A stretch of 64,000 bases of DNA, taken from positions 2,590,125 through 2,654,124 of the forward strand of contig LR732703.1 in assembly GCA_902506565.1 (NCBI GenBank). Direction: 5' to 3'. Below are positions 35,065-44,590 of this stretch, one piece after another. The notes below the pieces were generated by a model, which was not told the DNA's origin, did no database searches, and worked only from the letters and a program-made list of their open reading frames with translations. Both the position numbers and the translations under genes were made by a program. Source of the DNA: Burkholderiales bacterium 8X. GTDB lineage: Bacteria; Pseudomonadota; Gammaproteobacteria; Burkholderiales; Burkholderiaceae_C. Position 1 is the stretch's first letter; every line of letters begins with the position of its first letter.

Positions 35065-36240
35065 ATGCCCGACACGACAGCAACCGCCGCCACCGCGCAT
35101 CGCCTCCACGCGCTCGACAACCTTCGAGGCATCCTGATGTGGCTGGGCATCGTGCTGCACGTGTCGATGATCTACGCATGGCTTCCCTCGCCCGTCTTCT
35201 GGCGAGACGCGCAACGGACGGCTGCGGCGGACCTGGTGATCGGATTGATCCACGCATTCAGAATGCCTGCGTTCTTCATCCTCGCGGGCTTCTTCGCAGC
35301 GATGCTCGCCCAGTCACGCGGGCCGGCTGGCCTGCTGCGCCACCGACTGCTGCGCCTTGCGCTTCCGTTCGCGTTGTTTTGGCCGATTCTGTGGATCGCC
35401 ACCAACCTGGCCGCCGTCGCGTTTCTCAACCGGATGGCGTTCGGGCATTGGGGCCTCGACCGTGCCGCCATCACGCCGGAATTGAACGCTCCGACCGGGC
35501 CCGACACCATGCACCTCTGGTTTCTGTGGCTGCTGCTGTGGTTCTGCATCGCGACGTCGCTGCTGATGCGACTGCCGCGAGCCTGGTTCACTCCGGCCGC
35601 CGAGGCGTTGGCATGGCTGGCGCGCCGGCCTTGGGGCTTTGCGCTTCTTTCGCTGCCCCTGCTCGCGGCCAGTGCGAGCTACCCCGGCGGATTCCTGGTC
35701 ATCAGCGGATCCTTTCTGCCGCCTTGGAACGAGTGGGTGTTGAATGGCGTCTTCTTCGTGTTCGGCTTGGCGCTCTTCGGTCGGCGGGCTGCGTTCTTCG
35801 AGCAGTTCCAGCGTCGGTGGATGATCAACGCGGCGCTCGGCGGCATCTGCATGGCGGCATCGATCGGCGTCGGCCGCATGCAAGGCCCGGCGCTCCTGGC
35901 CGCCTACCTGTACCTGTGCATCGGTTGGCTCTGGGGCTTCGCGGTCATCGGGGCTGCGTTGCGATTCATGCCGGCGCGGGGCGCGGCGCTGGGCTACGTC
36001 GCAGACAGTGCGTATTGGGTTTACCTGGTGCATCTGCCGGTGACCATTTTCTTCGGCTGCCTTCTTTATGGCATGCCGTGGTCGCCCAAGCTCAAGATCG
36101 TGGTCAACATCGCCTGCACGAGCCTGGTGTGCCTCGGGAGCTATTCGCTGCTCGTGCGGTACACGTGGATCGGTCTGCTACTGAACGGACGACGGCAGGT
36201 GCGCCAGGTGCAGCTTGCCTCAGGAATGACAAAGGGTTAG
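35065..36240 (+). CDS. acyltransferase 3 family membrane protein (OpgC-like)
   Basis: A 391-residue integral membrane protein with about ten helices. The acyltransferase-3 N-terminal signature is RLHALDNLRGILMWLGIVLH, and a conserved FRMPAFFILAGFFAAML follows. The layout is like OpgC/MdoC, which puts succinyl groups on osmoregulated periplasmic glucans. No opgG or opgH is near, so the acceptor is not known. ATG at 35065; an AAGAAAA stretch lies upstream. It diverges from recC and faces tRNA-Pro. Confidence 0.83.
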   Translation: MPDTTATAATAHRLHALDNLRGILMWLGIVLHVSMIYAWLPSPVFWRDAQRTAAADLVIGLIHAFRMPAFFILAGFFAAMLAQSRGPAGLLRHRLLRLALPFALFWPILWIATNLAAVAFLNRMAFGHWGLDRAAITPELNAPTGPDTMHLWFLWLLLWFCIATSLLMRLPRAWFTPAAEALAWLARRPWGFALLSLPLLAASASYPGGFLVISGSFLPPWNEWVLNGVFFVFGLALFGRRAAFFEQFQRRWMINAALGGICMAASIGVGRMQGPALLAAYLYLCIGWLWGFAVIGAALRFMPARGAALGYVADSAYWVYLVHLPVTIFFGCLLYGMPWSPKLKIVVNIACTSLVCLGSYSLLVRYTWIGLLLNGRRQVRQVQLASGMTKG

Positions 36241-36260
36241 CAACATTACGCTGCTAACCC
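36234..36260. terminator. hairpin between the acyltransferase gene and tRNA-Pro
   Basis: GGGTTAGCA-acattacgc-TGCTAACCC: a 9-bp stem over the acyltransferase stop codon, 9 bases past the tRNA-Pro 3' end. On the minus strand it is followed by TTTGTCATT, a weak U-tract. Confidence 0.55.
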
Positions 36261-36269
36261 CGTCATGAC

Positions 36270-36346
36270 TGGTCGGTGTGAAAGGATTCGAACCTTCGAC
36301 CCCTTGCACCCCATGCAAGTGCGCTACCAGGCTGCGCCACACACCG
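36270..36346 (-). tRNA. tRNA-Pro (anticodon GGG)
   Basis: 77 bases with encoded CCA. The acceptor stem is CGGTGTG/CACACCG, the anticodon arm CTTGC-ATGGGGT-GCAAG and the T arm has GTTCGAATC. The loop ATGGGGT gives anticodon GGG. Confidence 0.97.
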
Positions 36347-36354
36347 AGCCCGCG

Positions 36355-36360
36355 ATTATA
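36355..36360 (-). promoter_or_regulatory. -10 box of tRNA-Pro
   Basis: A perfect TATAAT 8 bases before the tRNA 5' end, so the tRNA has its own promoter even though it follows the long thrS-merR operon. Confidence 0.7.
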
Positions 36361-36395
36361 GCCACGCGCTCGGGCCTCGCCAGGGGCCTTCAGGC

Positions 36396-36872
36396 TCAGA
36401 GCCCCGAGGTCAGCAGCTCGCGAATCTGCTGCAGTTCGCGGCGCACGTACTGGAGCTGCGCCTGCGGGATCTCGATGTCGTCGAGCCCTGCGCCGGCAGA
36501 GCTCTCCGGGCCATCGCTTTCGCTCACGGCCGCATCGAACTCCTCCTGGTCGATCTCGACGGCTTCCATGCCTTCGAGCGGAACCTCGCCCGCACGGCGC
36601 CGGTCGCGCTCGGTCTGGACGAGTTCCTGCAGCTTGTTGCGCGCCCCGCTGATCGTGAAGCCCTGGTCGTAGAGCAGGTCGCGGATGCGGCGGATCATCA
36701 GCACCTCGTGATGCTGGTAGTAGCGGCGGTTGCCGCGCCGCTTCATCGGCCGAAGTTGGGTGAATTCCTGTTCCCAATAGCGCAGAACATGCGGCTTGAC
36801 ACCGCACAGTTCGCCGACTTCACCGATGGTGAAGTATCGTTTGACAGGAATAGGCGGGAGCGTTTTCTCCAT
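36396..36872 (-). CDS. MerR-family transcriptional regulator
   Basis: A 158-residue regulator with a winged helix-turn-helix at the N-terminus: YFTIGEVGELCGVKPHVLRYWEQEF, then RRYYQHHEVLMIRRIRDLL. The C-terminal part (about residues 90-158) is acidic and ends in a coiled-coil-like QLQYVRRELQQIRELL; no metal-binding cysteines are visible. A MerR gene after ihfA and before tRNA-Pro is usual in beta-proteobacteria. I chose the ATG at 36872 over a TTG at 36881; neither has a good ribosome-binding site. Targets unknown. Confidence 0.86.
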   Translation of the reverse strand: MEKTLPPIPVKRYFTIGEVGELCGVKPHVLRYWEQEFTQLRPMKRRGNRRYYQHHEVLMIRRIRDLLYDQGFTISGARNKLQELVQTERDRRRAGEVPLEGMEAVEIDQEEFDAAVSESDGPESSAGAGLDDIEIPQAQLQYVRRELQQIRELLTSGL

Positions 36873-36936
36873 TGAAATCAAGGCAGTGCGGGGGAACCTT
36901 CGAGGTTACTCCACGCACGCGCATGGCTCCAAGAAC

Positions 36937-37308
36937 TTATTCGGAACCGAGGCTCCACTCGATCTCGGCAGGCGTCGAATCGTCGATGCTCGCGTGGATC
37001 TGCTCCTTGAGTTTCGCGCTCGCATGGAAGGTGGCGACCCGGCGCTCCCCGATCGGGATCGCTTCGCCGGTGCGCGGATTACGGCCCGGCCGGGGCGCCT
37101 TGACCCTGATCTGGAAATTGCCGAAACCGGAAATCTTGACCTCGCTGCCTTCGATAAGGCTGTTGGAAATCAGGTCGAAGAAAGCCTCGACCATGTCCTT
37201 GGATTCGCGCTTGTTCAAGCCGATCTGCTCGAACAGGAGATCGGCCAGATGCGCCTTGGTGAGCGCCGGTGTCTCCAATGCCTCGAGCGTGAATTCCATG
37301 GCCTTCAT
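36937..37308 (-). CDS. ihfA: integration host factor subunit alpha
   Basis: A 123-residue DNA-bending protein of the HU/IHF family, with the body helix block TKAHLADLLFEQIGLNKRES and the DNA-inserting arm GRNPRTGEAIPI. It pairs with IHF beta, encoded elsewhere. It has about 13 more N-terminal residues than E. coli IhfA if the ATG at 37308 is used; that codon overlaps the pheT stop (ATGA). A second ATG at 37299 is possible. The position after pheST is the same as in E. coli. Confidence 0.95.
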   Translation of the reverse strand: MKAMEFTLEALETPALTKAHLADLLFEQIGLNKRESKDMVEAFFDLISNSLIEGSEVKISGFGNFQIRVKAPRPGRNPRTGEAIPIGERRVATFHASAKLKEQIHASIDDSTPAEIEWSLGSE

Positions 37309-39737
37309 ACCCGCAGTTGAGCGCCCAGGCGAGCGCTGAGTTGTTCGAGGATCGCGGCCACTGCGGCCTCGGCCTGCTCGTCGGTCAAGGTCGCGGTATC
37401 GCTGTTGAAGCGAAGCCGCACGGCCATGCTCTTCTGCCCGACGCGCAAGCCGCCGGCAGGTGTCGCTCCGGCCGACGGCAATGGCCGGTAGATGTCGAAC
37501 AGCACCGCGTCGCGCAACAACGCCGGGTCGGCCGCGGCGCGGATCGTGCGCATGAGCGCGTCATGGGTGACGGACTCGTCGACCACCACCGCGATGTCGC
37601 GCTCAACCGCCTGGAACTTGGCCACGGGCCACGCGACCGGCACGTCCCGCCGCATGACGGCGTCGAGGTCGAGTTCGAAAAGCAGCGGCGCCAGGGCAAA
37701 GTCCCAGCCCTGCCGCCAACGCGGATGCAGTTCGCCGACGACGCCGATCGCAGCGCCATCGAGCAGGACCCGTGCGGCCCGTCCGGGATGGAGCGCCGGA
37801 TGCTCGATCGGCTCGAAGGTCGGCACCTGGGGCGCCAGCAACGCCTCGACGTCGCCCTTGATGTCGTAGAAGTCGGCGCGCTGCTTCTTGCCGTCCCACC
37901 GAACCGCTTCCGCGTCGCCCCAGGCCAAGCCCGCGACCCGCATCGGCTGGTGGATGCCCTTGACGGTGCTGTCGGTGGTGGCGATGCCGTCATCGCGCAT
38001 GAACACGCGTCCGACCTCGAAGACGCGCACCCGCGAGGCGCGGCGGTGCAGGTTGAACTGCAGCACCTGCATCAATGAGCCGATGAGCGACGACCGCATC
38101 ACGCTCATCTGGCTGGCGATCGGATTCAGGAGCCGGATCGGCTGCGGGTTGCCTGCCAGCTCGTGCTCCCATTGCTCGGGAACGAAGCTGAAGCTGATGG
38201 TTTCCTGGTAGCCGAGCGACGCCAGCCGATGCCGAATCGCGAAGGCGCTGCGGCTGGACTCCGGCCGGATGCGTGCCGTGATCGGCGCGAGGGGCGGCGT
38301 GGTCGGCAGGTTGTTGTAGCCGACCAGGCGAGCGATTTCCTCGATCAGGTCTTCTTCGATGGTGAGATCGAAACGGTGCGGCGGGGGCGTCACGACAAGC
38401 TCGCCCTCGCCTTCGGTCAACTCGAAACCCAGCCGACGCAAGGCATCGGCGCACTGCGCCTGCGTGAGCGGCATCCCGATGACACGGGCGGCCCTTGCCA
38501 CCCGCACCGCCACCGGCTTCGACTCCGGGAGCGACAGGATCCGATCGTCGATCGGCCCGGCCTGGCCCCCGCAGATCTCGATGATGAGCTGCGTGATGCG
38601 CTCGATGACCTGGACCGTACGGCTCGGGTCGACGCCGCGCTCGAATCGATGACCCGCATCGGTCGAGAAGTTGAAGCGGCGTGAGCGGCCCTGGATCGCC
38701 TCGGGCCACCAGAATGCGGCTTCGACGTAGATGTTGCGCGTATCGTCCGAGACCGCGGTCGCATTGCCGCCCATGATGCCGGCGAGCGATTCGACCCGGC
38801 TTCGATCGGCTATGACGCCGACCTTCTCGTCCACCGTGATGGTGTTGCCGTTGAGCAGCTCGAGCTGTTCGCCGGCCCGGCCCCAGCGCACCGTCAGGCT
38901 GCCGTCGATCTTGTCGAGATCGAAGATGTGCGAGGGCTGGCCAGATTCGAACATCACATAGTTGGAGATGTCCACCAGCGGCGACACGCTTCGCTGTCCG
39001 CAGCGCGCCAGGCGATCGACCATCCAGGCCGGCGTCGCCGCCCGGGTGTTCACGGCGCGCACGATGCGCCCGGAAAAGCGGCCGCAGAGTTCCGGCGCGT
39101 CGACTGCGACCGGCAGAGTTTCTTGGTGCGCGACCTCCACCTTCGCCGACACCGGCGCGGCAAGCGGCGCGCCGGTCAGTGCCGCCAGTTCGCGAGCGAT
39201 GCCGTAGACGCTCAGGCCGTGCGCCAGGTTGGGCGTGAGCTTGAGCGTCAGCAAGGATTCGTCGAGCTGAAGAACCTCCCGGATGTCGGCGCCGATCGGC
39301 GCGTCGGCAGACAACTCCAGCAGACCGGCATGGTCGTCGCTCAGCTTGAGCTCGCGGGCCGAGCACAGCATGCCCTGGCTTTCGACGCCGCGCAGCTTGC
39401 CCATGCGAATGAGGAATGGCTTGCCGTCTTCCGCGGGCGGCAACTCGGCGCCGACCAGGGCGACCGGAACCCGGATGCCCGGCCGTGCATTCGGCGCGCC
39501 GCAGACGATGTTGAGGAGTTGGCCCTGCCCTGCATCGACCTGGCAGACACGCAGGCGATCCGCGTCCCGATGCTGGACGGCTTCCTTGATCTCGCCGACG
39601 ACCACGCTCTTGAACGGCGGTGCGACCGGGCGTCGCTCCTCGACCTCGAAGCCGCCCATGGTCAGGGTCTCGGCCAGCGTGGCGCTATCGATCGGTGGGT
39701 TGCAGAACTCGCGCAACCACGACTCTGGAAATTGCAT
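37305..39737 (-). CDS. pheT: phenylalanine-tRNA ligase beta subunit
   Basis: An 810-residue subunit of the alpha2-beta2 synthetase. The N-terminal tRNA-binding OB domain contains DADRLRVCQVDAGQGQLLNIVCGAPN; the B3/B4 editing region carries GRFSGRIVRAVNTR and VDISNYVMFESGQPSHIFDLDKI in sequence, and the C-terminus is the ferredoxin-fold anticodon domain (VKFQAVERDIAVVVDE-like). It edits mis-charged Tyr-tRNA-Phe. The gene follows pheS by 33 bases and overlaps ihfA. Confidence 0.96.
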   Translation of the reverse strand: MQFPESWLREFCNPPIDSATLAETLTMGGFEVEERRPVAPPFKSVVVGEIKEAVQHRDADRLRVCQVDAGQGQLLNIVCGAPNARPGIRVPVALVGAELPPAEDGKPFLIRMGKLRGVESQGMLCSARELKLSDDHAGLLELSADAPIGADIREVLQLDESLLTLKLTPNLAHGLSVYGIARELAALTGAPLAAPVSAKVEVAHQETLPVAVDAPELCGRFSGRIVRAVNTRAATPAWMVDRLARCGQRSVSPLVDISNYVMFESGQPSHIFDLDKIDGSLTVRWGRAGEQLELLNGNTITVDEKVGVIADRSRVESLAGIMGGNATAVSDDTRNIYVEAAFWWPEAIQGRSRRFNFSTDAGHRFERGVDPSRTVQVIERITQLIIEICGGQAGPIDDRILSLPESKPVAVRVARAARVIGMPLTQAQCADALRRLGFELTEGEGELVVTPPPHRFDLTIEEDLIEEIARLVGYNNLPTTPPLAPITARIRPESSRSAFAIRHRLASLGYQETISFSFVPEQWEHELAGNPQPIRLLNPIASQMSVMRSSLIGSLMQVLQFNLHRRASRVRVFEVGRVFMRDDGIATTDSTVKGIHQPMRVAGLAWGDAEAVRWDGKKQRADFYDIKGDVEALLAPQVPTFEPIEHPALHPGRAARVLLDGAAIGVVGELHPRWRQGWDFALAPLLFELDLDAVMRRDVPVAWPVAKFQAVERDIAVVVDESVTHDALMRTIRAAADPALLRDAVLFDIYRPLPSAGATPAGGLRVGQKSMAVRLRFNSDTATLTDEQAEAAVAAILEQLSARLGAQLRV

Positions 39738-39770
39738 CGTGCTTCTCGGTTTTTTTCGTTGTTGTTCTGG

Positions 39771-40847
39771 TTACTGGAACTGGCTCAGGAAGCGCAGGTC
39801 GCCGTCGAAGAAGAGCCGCAGGTCGTTCACGCCGTAGCGCAGCATGGTGAGGCGATCGGGCCCCATGCCGAAGGCGAAGCCGATGTAGCGCTCCGGATCC
39901 AGTCCCATGTTGCGTACCACCTTGGGATGCACCTGGCCCGACCCGGCGACCTCCAGCCAGCGATCGGCCAGCGGTCCGCTCTGGAACTGGATGTCGATCT
40001 CGGCACTCGGCTCGGTGAACGGAAAGAAGCTCGGGCGGAACCGCAGCACCAGGTCGTCGGTTTCGAAGAAGGTGCGGCAGAAGTCGGTGAAGACGACCTT
40101 CAGGTCCTTGAAGCTGACGTTCTCGCCGAGCCACAGGCCTTCGCACTGGTGGAACATCGGGGAATGCGTGGCGTCGCTGTCGACCCGGTAGGTGCGACCG
40201 GGCGCGATGACGCGGATCTCCGGCGCCTTCAGCGTGCCCGAGGAATCGGCTGCGGCGGCCTCGAACGCGGCAGCGTGCTTCTTGATGTGCTGGTGCGCGT
40301 AGCGAACCTGCATCGGACTCGTGTGCGGACGAAGGTTGTAAGGCGTGCCGTCTTCACCTTCGATGTCGACATAGAAGGTGTCCTGCATCGATCGTGCGGG
40401 ATGGTTCGGCGGATTGTTGAGCGACGTGAAGCTGTGCCAATCGCTCTCGATCTCGGGACCATCGGCCACGTCGAAGCCCATGCTCGAGAAGATGGCCTCG
40501 ATGCGTTCCATGGTGCGGCTGACCGGATGCAAGCCGCCAGGAACCCGCTTGCGCCCCGGAAGGCTCACGTCGAGCGCCTCGGCGCGCAGCTGCAGGTCGA
40601 GTTCGACGTCGGCCAGTTGCTGGCGACGCTCGGCGAGCGCCGCCTCGATGCCCTGCTTGACCAGGTTGATCGCGGCGCCCTGCGACTTCTTCTGCTCCAC
40701 GGACAAGGCCGCCATGCCCTTCATCAAGGCCGTGATGCTCCCGGTCTTGCCGAGGAACTGAGCCTTGGCGTTCTCCAGTTCGGCCGGCGTCTTCGCGGCG
40801 GCAAAAGCAGAGCGCGCGGCCTCGACCAGGGTGTCCAACTCGTTCAT
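39771..40847 (-). CDS. pheS: phenylalanine-tRNA ligase alpha subunit
   Basis: A 358-residue catalytic subunit. After an N-terminal coiled coil (about residues 1-90) come the class II motifs: [36 protein letters not shown], then [16 protein letters not shown], and the C-terminal [20 protein letters not shown] with motif 3. FGMGPDR includes the ATP-binding arginine. The ATG at 40847 is preceded by a leader of 124 bases after rplT that contains a terminator, so its expression may be attenuated. Confidence 0.96.
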   Translation of the reverse strand: MNELDTLVEAARSAFAAAKTPAELENAKAQFLGKTGSITALMKGMAALSVEQKKSQGAAINLVKQGIEAALAERRQQLADVELDLQLRAEALDVSLPGRKRVPGGLHPVSRTMERIEAIFSSMGFDVADGPEIESDWHSFTSLNNPPNHPARSMQDTFYVDIEGEDGTPYNLRPHTSPMQVRYAHQHIKKHAAAFEAAAADSSGTLKAPEIRVIAPGRTYRVDSDATHSPMFHQCEGLWLGENVSFKDLKVVFTDFCRTFFETDDLVLRFRPSFFPFTEPSAEIDIQFQSGPLADRWLEVAGSGQVHPKVVRNMGLDPERYIGFAFGMGPDRLTMLRYGVNDLRLFFDGDLRFLSQFQ

Positions 40848-40888
40848 GAAATCTTTAATTCGGAATTCTGGAAATGGTGTCGGCAATC

Positions 40889-40924
40889 AAAAAAGGGCTG
40901 GTGCCCTTTCAAGCGCCAGCCCTT
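40889..40924 (-). terminator. terminator/attenuator between rplT and pheS
   Basis: On the minus strand AAGGGCTGG and CCAGCCCTT form a 9-bp stem with a 14-base loop, followed by TTTTTT. Since pheS lies only 42 bases further on, this probably tunes read-through into pheST, as at the same place in E. coli. Confidence 0.8.
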
Positions 40925-40971
40925 GCCGTGGGACGCAACTCGCCGCCGAAACGGCAAGCTGCTGTGCAGGA

Positions 40972-41331
40972 TCAAGCAGCCAGCTTGGCCTTGACCTGCT
41001 CCACGATACCGGCAAAAGCCGCCTTGTCGTGCACGGCGATATCGGCAAGGACCTTGCGGTCGATTTCGATACCGGCCTTGCGGATGCCATTGGCGAACTG
41101 GCTATAGGTGAGGCCCAGTTCGCGCGAGGCTGCGTTGATACGCGCAATCCAGAGTTGACGGAAAACCCGCTTCTTGGTGCGGCGGTCACGGTAGGCGTAT
41201 TGGCCTGCCTTCATCACCGCCTGCTTGGCGATGCGGAAAACATTGCCACGACGGCCGCGGAAGCCCTTGGCGAGTGCGAGAACCTTCTTGTGGCGGGCGC
41301 GAGCGGTTACACCACGTTTGACGCGAGGCAT
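40972..41331 (-). CDS. rplT: 50S ribosomal protein L20
   Basis: 119 residues, the standard length. Basic N-terminus with [22 protein letters not shown], then [19 protein letters not shown] and [23 protein letters not shown] core. L20 is an early assembly protein of the large subunit and, in bacteria studied, represses rpmI-rplT translation by binding an mRNA site upstream. It follows rpmI by 24 bases. Confidence 0.97.
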   Translation of the reverse strand: MPRVKRGVTARARHKKVLALAKGFRGRRGNVFRIAKQAVMKAGQYAYRDRRTKKRVFRQLWIARINAASRELGLTYSQFANGIRKAGIEIDRKVLADIAVHDKAAFAGIVEQVKAKLAA

Positions 41332-41355
41332 GTGAGTACTCCTTGTTCGTCGGGG

Positions 41356-41559
41356 TTAGATGCCACAGCCAGGCAACATGGCGGCCATCGAAACCATGTT
41401 GGTCTCGTGAACTGCCGTTGCACCGCGGAGGTGACGCTTGTTCTTGGTGGTCTTCTTGGTCAGGATGTGACGCTTGAAGGCTTGACCGCGCTTGACGGTG
41501 CCACCGGGACGAACGCGGAAACGCTTTTTCGCGCTGCTCTTGGTCTTCATCTTGGGCAT
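41356..41559 (-). CDS. rpmI: 50S ribosomal protein L35
   Basis: 67 residues, typical length, beginning [20 protein letters not shown] and containing [25 protein letters not shown] lies 9 bases before the ATG. It follows infC after a 203-base gap rich in hairpins. Confidence 0.97.
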   Translation of the reverse strand: MPKMKTKSSAKKRFRVRPGGTVKRGQAFKRHILTKKTTKNKRHLRGATAVHETNMVSMAAMLPGCGI

Positions 41560-41593
41560 GTGAATGCTCCTTTAAATTGTGCTCGTGAGGCGC

Positions 41594-41717
41594 CGCGAAA
41601 GATTCGCGGGCTTGTTGGCCCCGAGACACTTCTTCATCCCGCTCCTGCTCGCACCGAGGTACGGGCAAGAACGAAATCCTCGAATCTTCAAACTCTTCTT
41701 CGACGGCTCCCGTCGAA
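41594..41717 (-). promoter_or_regulatory. structured infC-rpmI leader, possible L20/L35 translational operator
   Basis: The 203-base infC-rpmI gap carries two perfect hairpins: TTCGACGG-GAG-CCGTCGAA (41699-41717) and, 22 bases before the rpmI ribosome-binding site, CGCGAA-TCT-TTCGCG (41594-41608); GGGC..GCCC lies between them. In E. coli L20 represses from this part of the operon. Whether these hairpins form the L20 site is inferred. Confidence 0.4.
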
Positions 41718-41762
41718 CCTCGCAAACCTTGCCGAACCTACGAAGGCGCCGCTGCAACGCGA

Positions 41763-42359
41763 TCAGGCTGCTGCCGGCGCTGCCGTCGGCTCGTTCGGCT
41801 TGGCCGCTCCCGGCTTCTTTCGGCCCGGCGCGATCATCATGATCATCTGCCGTCCCTCGAGCTTCGGGAATTGCTCCACCAGAATGGTGTCGCCCAGGTC
41901 ATCGCGGATGCGCTGCAACAACGCGAGGCCCAACTCCTGGTGCGTGATCTCGCGGCCACGGAACCGCAGCGTGATCTTGCACTTGTCGCCCTCTTCGAGG
42001 AAGCGACGGATGTTGCGCATCTTGATGTTGTAGTCGCCATCATCGGTACCGGGTCGGAACTTGATTTCCTTGACCTCGATCACCTTTTGCTTCGACTTCG
42101 CCTCGGCGGCCTTCTTCTGCTCGTGGTACTTGAACTTTCCGTACTCGATCAGTCGACAGACCGGCGGATTGGCCGCCGCAACAACTTCAACCAGATCCAC
42201 GTCCTGCTCACCCGCAAGACGCAGGGCTTCGGTAAGACTTACCACACCCAACGGCTCGTTCTCGGGCCCGATCAGGCGGACTTCCGGGGCCATGATTTCC
42301 CGGTTAAGGCGGTGTTGGCGCTCCTCGCGGTGGCGGCGGTCGCGGAATGCAGTAGCGAT
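41763..42359 (-). CDS. infC: translation initiation factor IF-3 (ATC start)
   Basis: 198 residues. Conserved blocks: [46 protein letters not shown] at the N-domain and [18 protein letters not shown] in the C-domain. No ATG, GTG or TTG fits before the conserved start: the reading frame enters at ATCGCTACT with GAAGGA 7 bases upstream, so initiation is at the ATC at 42359. Rare starts on infC (ATT in E. coli) let IF-3 limit its own synthesis by rejecting non-standard codons. The TTG-like entry at 42386 lies too far upstream. Confidence 0.93.
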   Translation of the reverse strand: MATAFRDRRHREERQHRLNREIMAPEVRLIGPENEPLGVVSLTEALRLAGEQDVDLVEVVAAANPPVCRLIEYGKFKYHEQKKAAEAKSKQKVIEVKEIKFRPGTDDGDYNIKMRNIRRFLEEGDKCKITLRFRGREITHQELGLALLQRIRDDLGDTILVEQFPKLEGRQMIMMIAPGRKKPGAAKPNEPTAAPAAA

Positions 42360-42466
42360 GGTCAGTTCCTTCGAAAAACAAGCCACGAAAACGTGGCAAC
42401 TGCCGCTGCACTACGCACCCACAAGCAGCCTGAATCTTGAAAAGATCAGCTTTGAATCCTCAGAAT

Positions 42467-44374
42467 TCAACGCTTGCGTTGGATGTCGGAAGCGAGCAGT
42501 TCAGCGAACGCCTGCACCGACATGGCACCGAGATCCTTGTTGCCCCGGGCGCGCACTGCGACGGCTCCGGCTTCCTTTTCCTTGTCGCCGACGACAACGA
42601 TGTAGGGAAGCTTTTGCAGCGAATGCTGTCGGATTTTATACTTCATCGTGTCGTTCTGCAGATCGAGCACCACCCTAAACCCTTGATTCTGCAGCGTTTT
42701 TGCAACTTCGCGAGCGTAATCGGCCTGGGCCTCGCTGATATTGACGACGGCGACGTGTACCGGAGCCAGCCAAGACGGCATCGCGCCCGCGTGGTGTTCG
42801 ATCAGCATGCCGATGAACCGCTCCAGGCTGCCGACGATGGCACGGTGAAGCATCACCGGATACGCACGACCGCTGCTCTCGGTCACGTAGTCGGCATCCA
42901 GCCGCTCGGCCGTGTTGAAGTCGACCTGCATGGTTCCACATTGCCAATGACGCCCGAGCGCATCCCGCAGCGTGTATTCGATCTTGGGACCGTAGAACGC
43001 ACCATCGCCCGGCGAGATCTCGAACTCGACGCCTGAACGGCGCAAGGCCTCGATCACCGCATGCTCGGCCTTGTCCCAAAGCTCGTCCGAACCGACGCGA
43101 TGCTCCGGCCGGGTCGCCACCTTGTAGAGGATGTCGGTGAACCCGAAGTCGGCGTACACCTTCTGCAGCTGGGCCGTATAGGCGACGCACTCGTCGAGGA
43201 TCTGGTCCTCTAGGCAGAACACGTGCCCATCGTCCTGCGTGAAGCCACGCACGCGCATGATGCCGTGCAGCGCGCCGCTCGGCTCGTTGCGGTGGCACTG
43301 GCCGAATTCCCCATAGCGGATCGGCAGGTCGCGGTAGCTGCGCAGATCCGACTTGAAGATCAGCACGTGCCCCGGACAGTTCATCGGCTTGAGCGCGTAC
43401 TGGCGCTTCTCCGATTCGGTGGTGAACATGTTGTCGCGGTAGTTCTGCCAGTGCCCGGTTTTTTCCCAGAGGCTTCGGTCGAGGATCTGCGGACCCTTCA
43501 CTTCCTGGTAGCCCGTGTCCCGGTAGATGCCGCGCATGTATTGCTCGACCGCCTGCCAGATCGCCCAGCCCTTCGGATGCCAGAAGATAACGCCCGGAGC
43601 GGTCTCGTCGATGTGGAAGAGATCGAGTTCCTTGCCGAGCTTGCGGTGGTCGCGCTTTTCGGCCTCCTCGATGCGCGTGATGTAGGCGTCGAGTTGCTTC
43701 TTGTCGGCCCAGGCCGTTCCGTAGATGCGCTGCAGCTGCTCGTTCTTGGCATCGCCTCGCCAGTAGGCGCCTGCCAGCTTGGTCAGCTTGAACGCCTTCA
43801 GGAAGCGGGTGTTGGGCACGTGCGGCCCGCGGCACATGTCGACGTATTCCTGGTGGTAGTAGAGGCCCATGGCCTGCTCGTCCGGCATGCCCTCGATCAG
43901 ACGCAGCTTGTAGTCCTCGCCGCGGGCCTTGAACACCTCGATGACTTCCTCGCGCGGCGTCATCTTCTTGATGACTTCGTAGTCCTGAGCGATGAGTTCG
44001 CGCATGCGCGCCTCGATGGCCGCAAGGTCTTCCGGCGTGAACGGCCGCTCGTAGGAAATGTCGTAATAAAAGCCTTCCTCGATCACCGGACCGATGACCA
44101 TCTTGGCCGTCGGATAGAGCTGCTTGACCGCATGCCCGACCAGGTGCGCGGTCGAGTGGCGGATGATCTCCAAGCCTTCCTCATCCTTGGGCGTGATGAG
44201 CTGAAGCCTGGCGTCGCTGCTGATGAGATCGCTCGCGTCGACCAGGCGGCCATCGACCTTGCCGGCCACGGTCATCTTGGCCAGTCCCGGGCCGATGGAT
44301 TGAGCGACTTCGGCGACGGAGACCGGGCCTGCGAACTCGCGCTGCGAGTTGTCGGGAAGCGTGATGTGGATCAT
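42467..44374 (-). CDS. thrS: threonine-tRNA ligase
   Basis: 635 residues, standard length. An N-terminal TGS domain (about 1-60), the editing domain with [16 protein letters not shown] and the zinc-binding catalytic core with [36 protein letters not shown] and [13 protein letters not shown] follow, with the anticodon domain at the C-terminus. It is the first gene of the translation operon, preceded by a 210-base leader with a Thr-rich leader peptide and a terminator 39 bases before the ATG. E. coli thrS uses a tRNA-like operator instead. Confidence 0.97.
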   Translation of the reverse strand: MIHITLPDNSQREFAGPVSVAEVAQSIGPGLAKMTVAGKVDGRLVDASDLISSDARLQLITPKDEEGLEIIRHSTAHLVGHAVKQLYPTAKMVIGPVIEEGFYYDISYERPFTPEDLAAIEARMRELIAQDYEVIKKMTPREEVIEVFKARGEDYKLRLIEGMPDEQAMGLYYHQEYVDMCRGPHVPNTRFLKAFKLTKLAGAYWRGDAKNEQLQRIYGTAWADKKQLDAYITRIEEAEKRDHRKLGKELDLFHIDETAPGVIFWHPKGWAIWQAVEQYMRGIYRDTGYQEVKGPQILDRSLWEKTGHWQNYRDNMFTTESEKRQYALKPMNCPGHVLIFKSDLRSYRDLPIRYGEFGQCHRNEPSGALHGIMRVRGFTQDDGHVFCLEDQILDECVAYTAQLQKVYADFGFTDILYKVATRPEHRVGSDELWDKAEHAVIEALRRSGVEFEISPGDGAFYGPKIEYTLRDALGRHWQCGTMQVDFNTAERLDADYVTESSGRAYPVMLHRAIVGSLERFIGMLIEHHAGAMPSWLAPVHVAVVNISEAQADYAREVAKTLQNQGFRVVLDLQNDTMKYKIRQHSLQKLPYIVVVGDKEKEAGAVAVRARGNKDLGAMSVQAFAELLASDIQRKR

Positions 44375-44412
44375 GTGAATCTCGGGCGTTCGGCAATGAA
44401 CCGTTCGAAAAT

Positions 44413-44440
44413 AAAAAAAGCGCGGTCGAGGACCGCGCTT
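44413..44440 (-). terminator. attenuator terminator in the thrS leader
   Basis: On the minus strand AAGCGCGGTC-CTC-GACCGCGCTT is a perfect 10-bp stem followed by TTTTTTT. It ends 39 bases before the thrS ATG, so transcription must read through it to express the operon. Confidence 0.85.
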
Positions 44441-44478
44441 GGCTGGGTGACTGCCGGAGCGTGTCCGGCGTGCGCGGG

Positions 44479-44541
44479 CTACCGGCCTTTCCTGTCGAAG
44501 AAAAGACCGCTCTTGGCTGCCGGGGTAGTTCGCGGTGTCAT
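44479..44541 (-). CDS. thrS leader peptide (20 residues, Thr-rich)
   Basis: A 21-codon open frame, ATG at 44541 to TAG at 44479, reading [20 protein letters not shown]. Threonine codons are at positions 2, 5 and 6 (ACA, ACT, ACC). AAAGG lies about 10 bases before the ATG. It sits between the likely thrS promoter and the leader terminator, the layout of an amino-acid attenuation leader. The segment at codons 10-13 (AAGAGCGGTC) matches 9 of 10 bases of the terminator's 5' arm, so it could pair with the 3' arm as an anti-terminator. Not proven to be translated. Confidence 0.6.
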   Translation of the reverse strand: MTPRTTPAAKSGLFFDRKGR

Positions 44542-44590
44542 AACCAGATTGCCTTTCTCGCCCTTGTTGCTTGGAAGAACTGAGCCAGGG

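Noticed and set aside
36234..36346. tRNA-Pro or tRNA-Gly as an integration site for a mobile element
   Set aside because: No integrase, direct repeat or foreign-looking genes were seen beside either tRNA.
41572..41757. A 61-codon open frame with a TTG start filling the infC-rpmI gap on the same strand
   Set aside because: Arg/Lys-rich, no family resemblance, a poor start and hairpins cutting through it. More likely non-coding leader.
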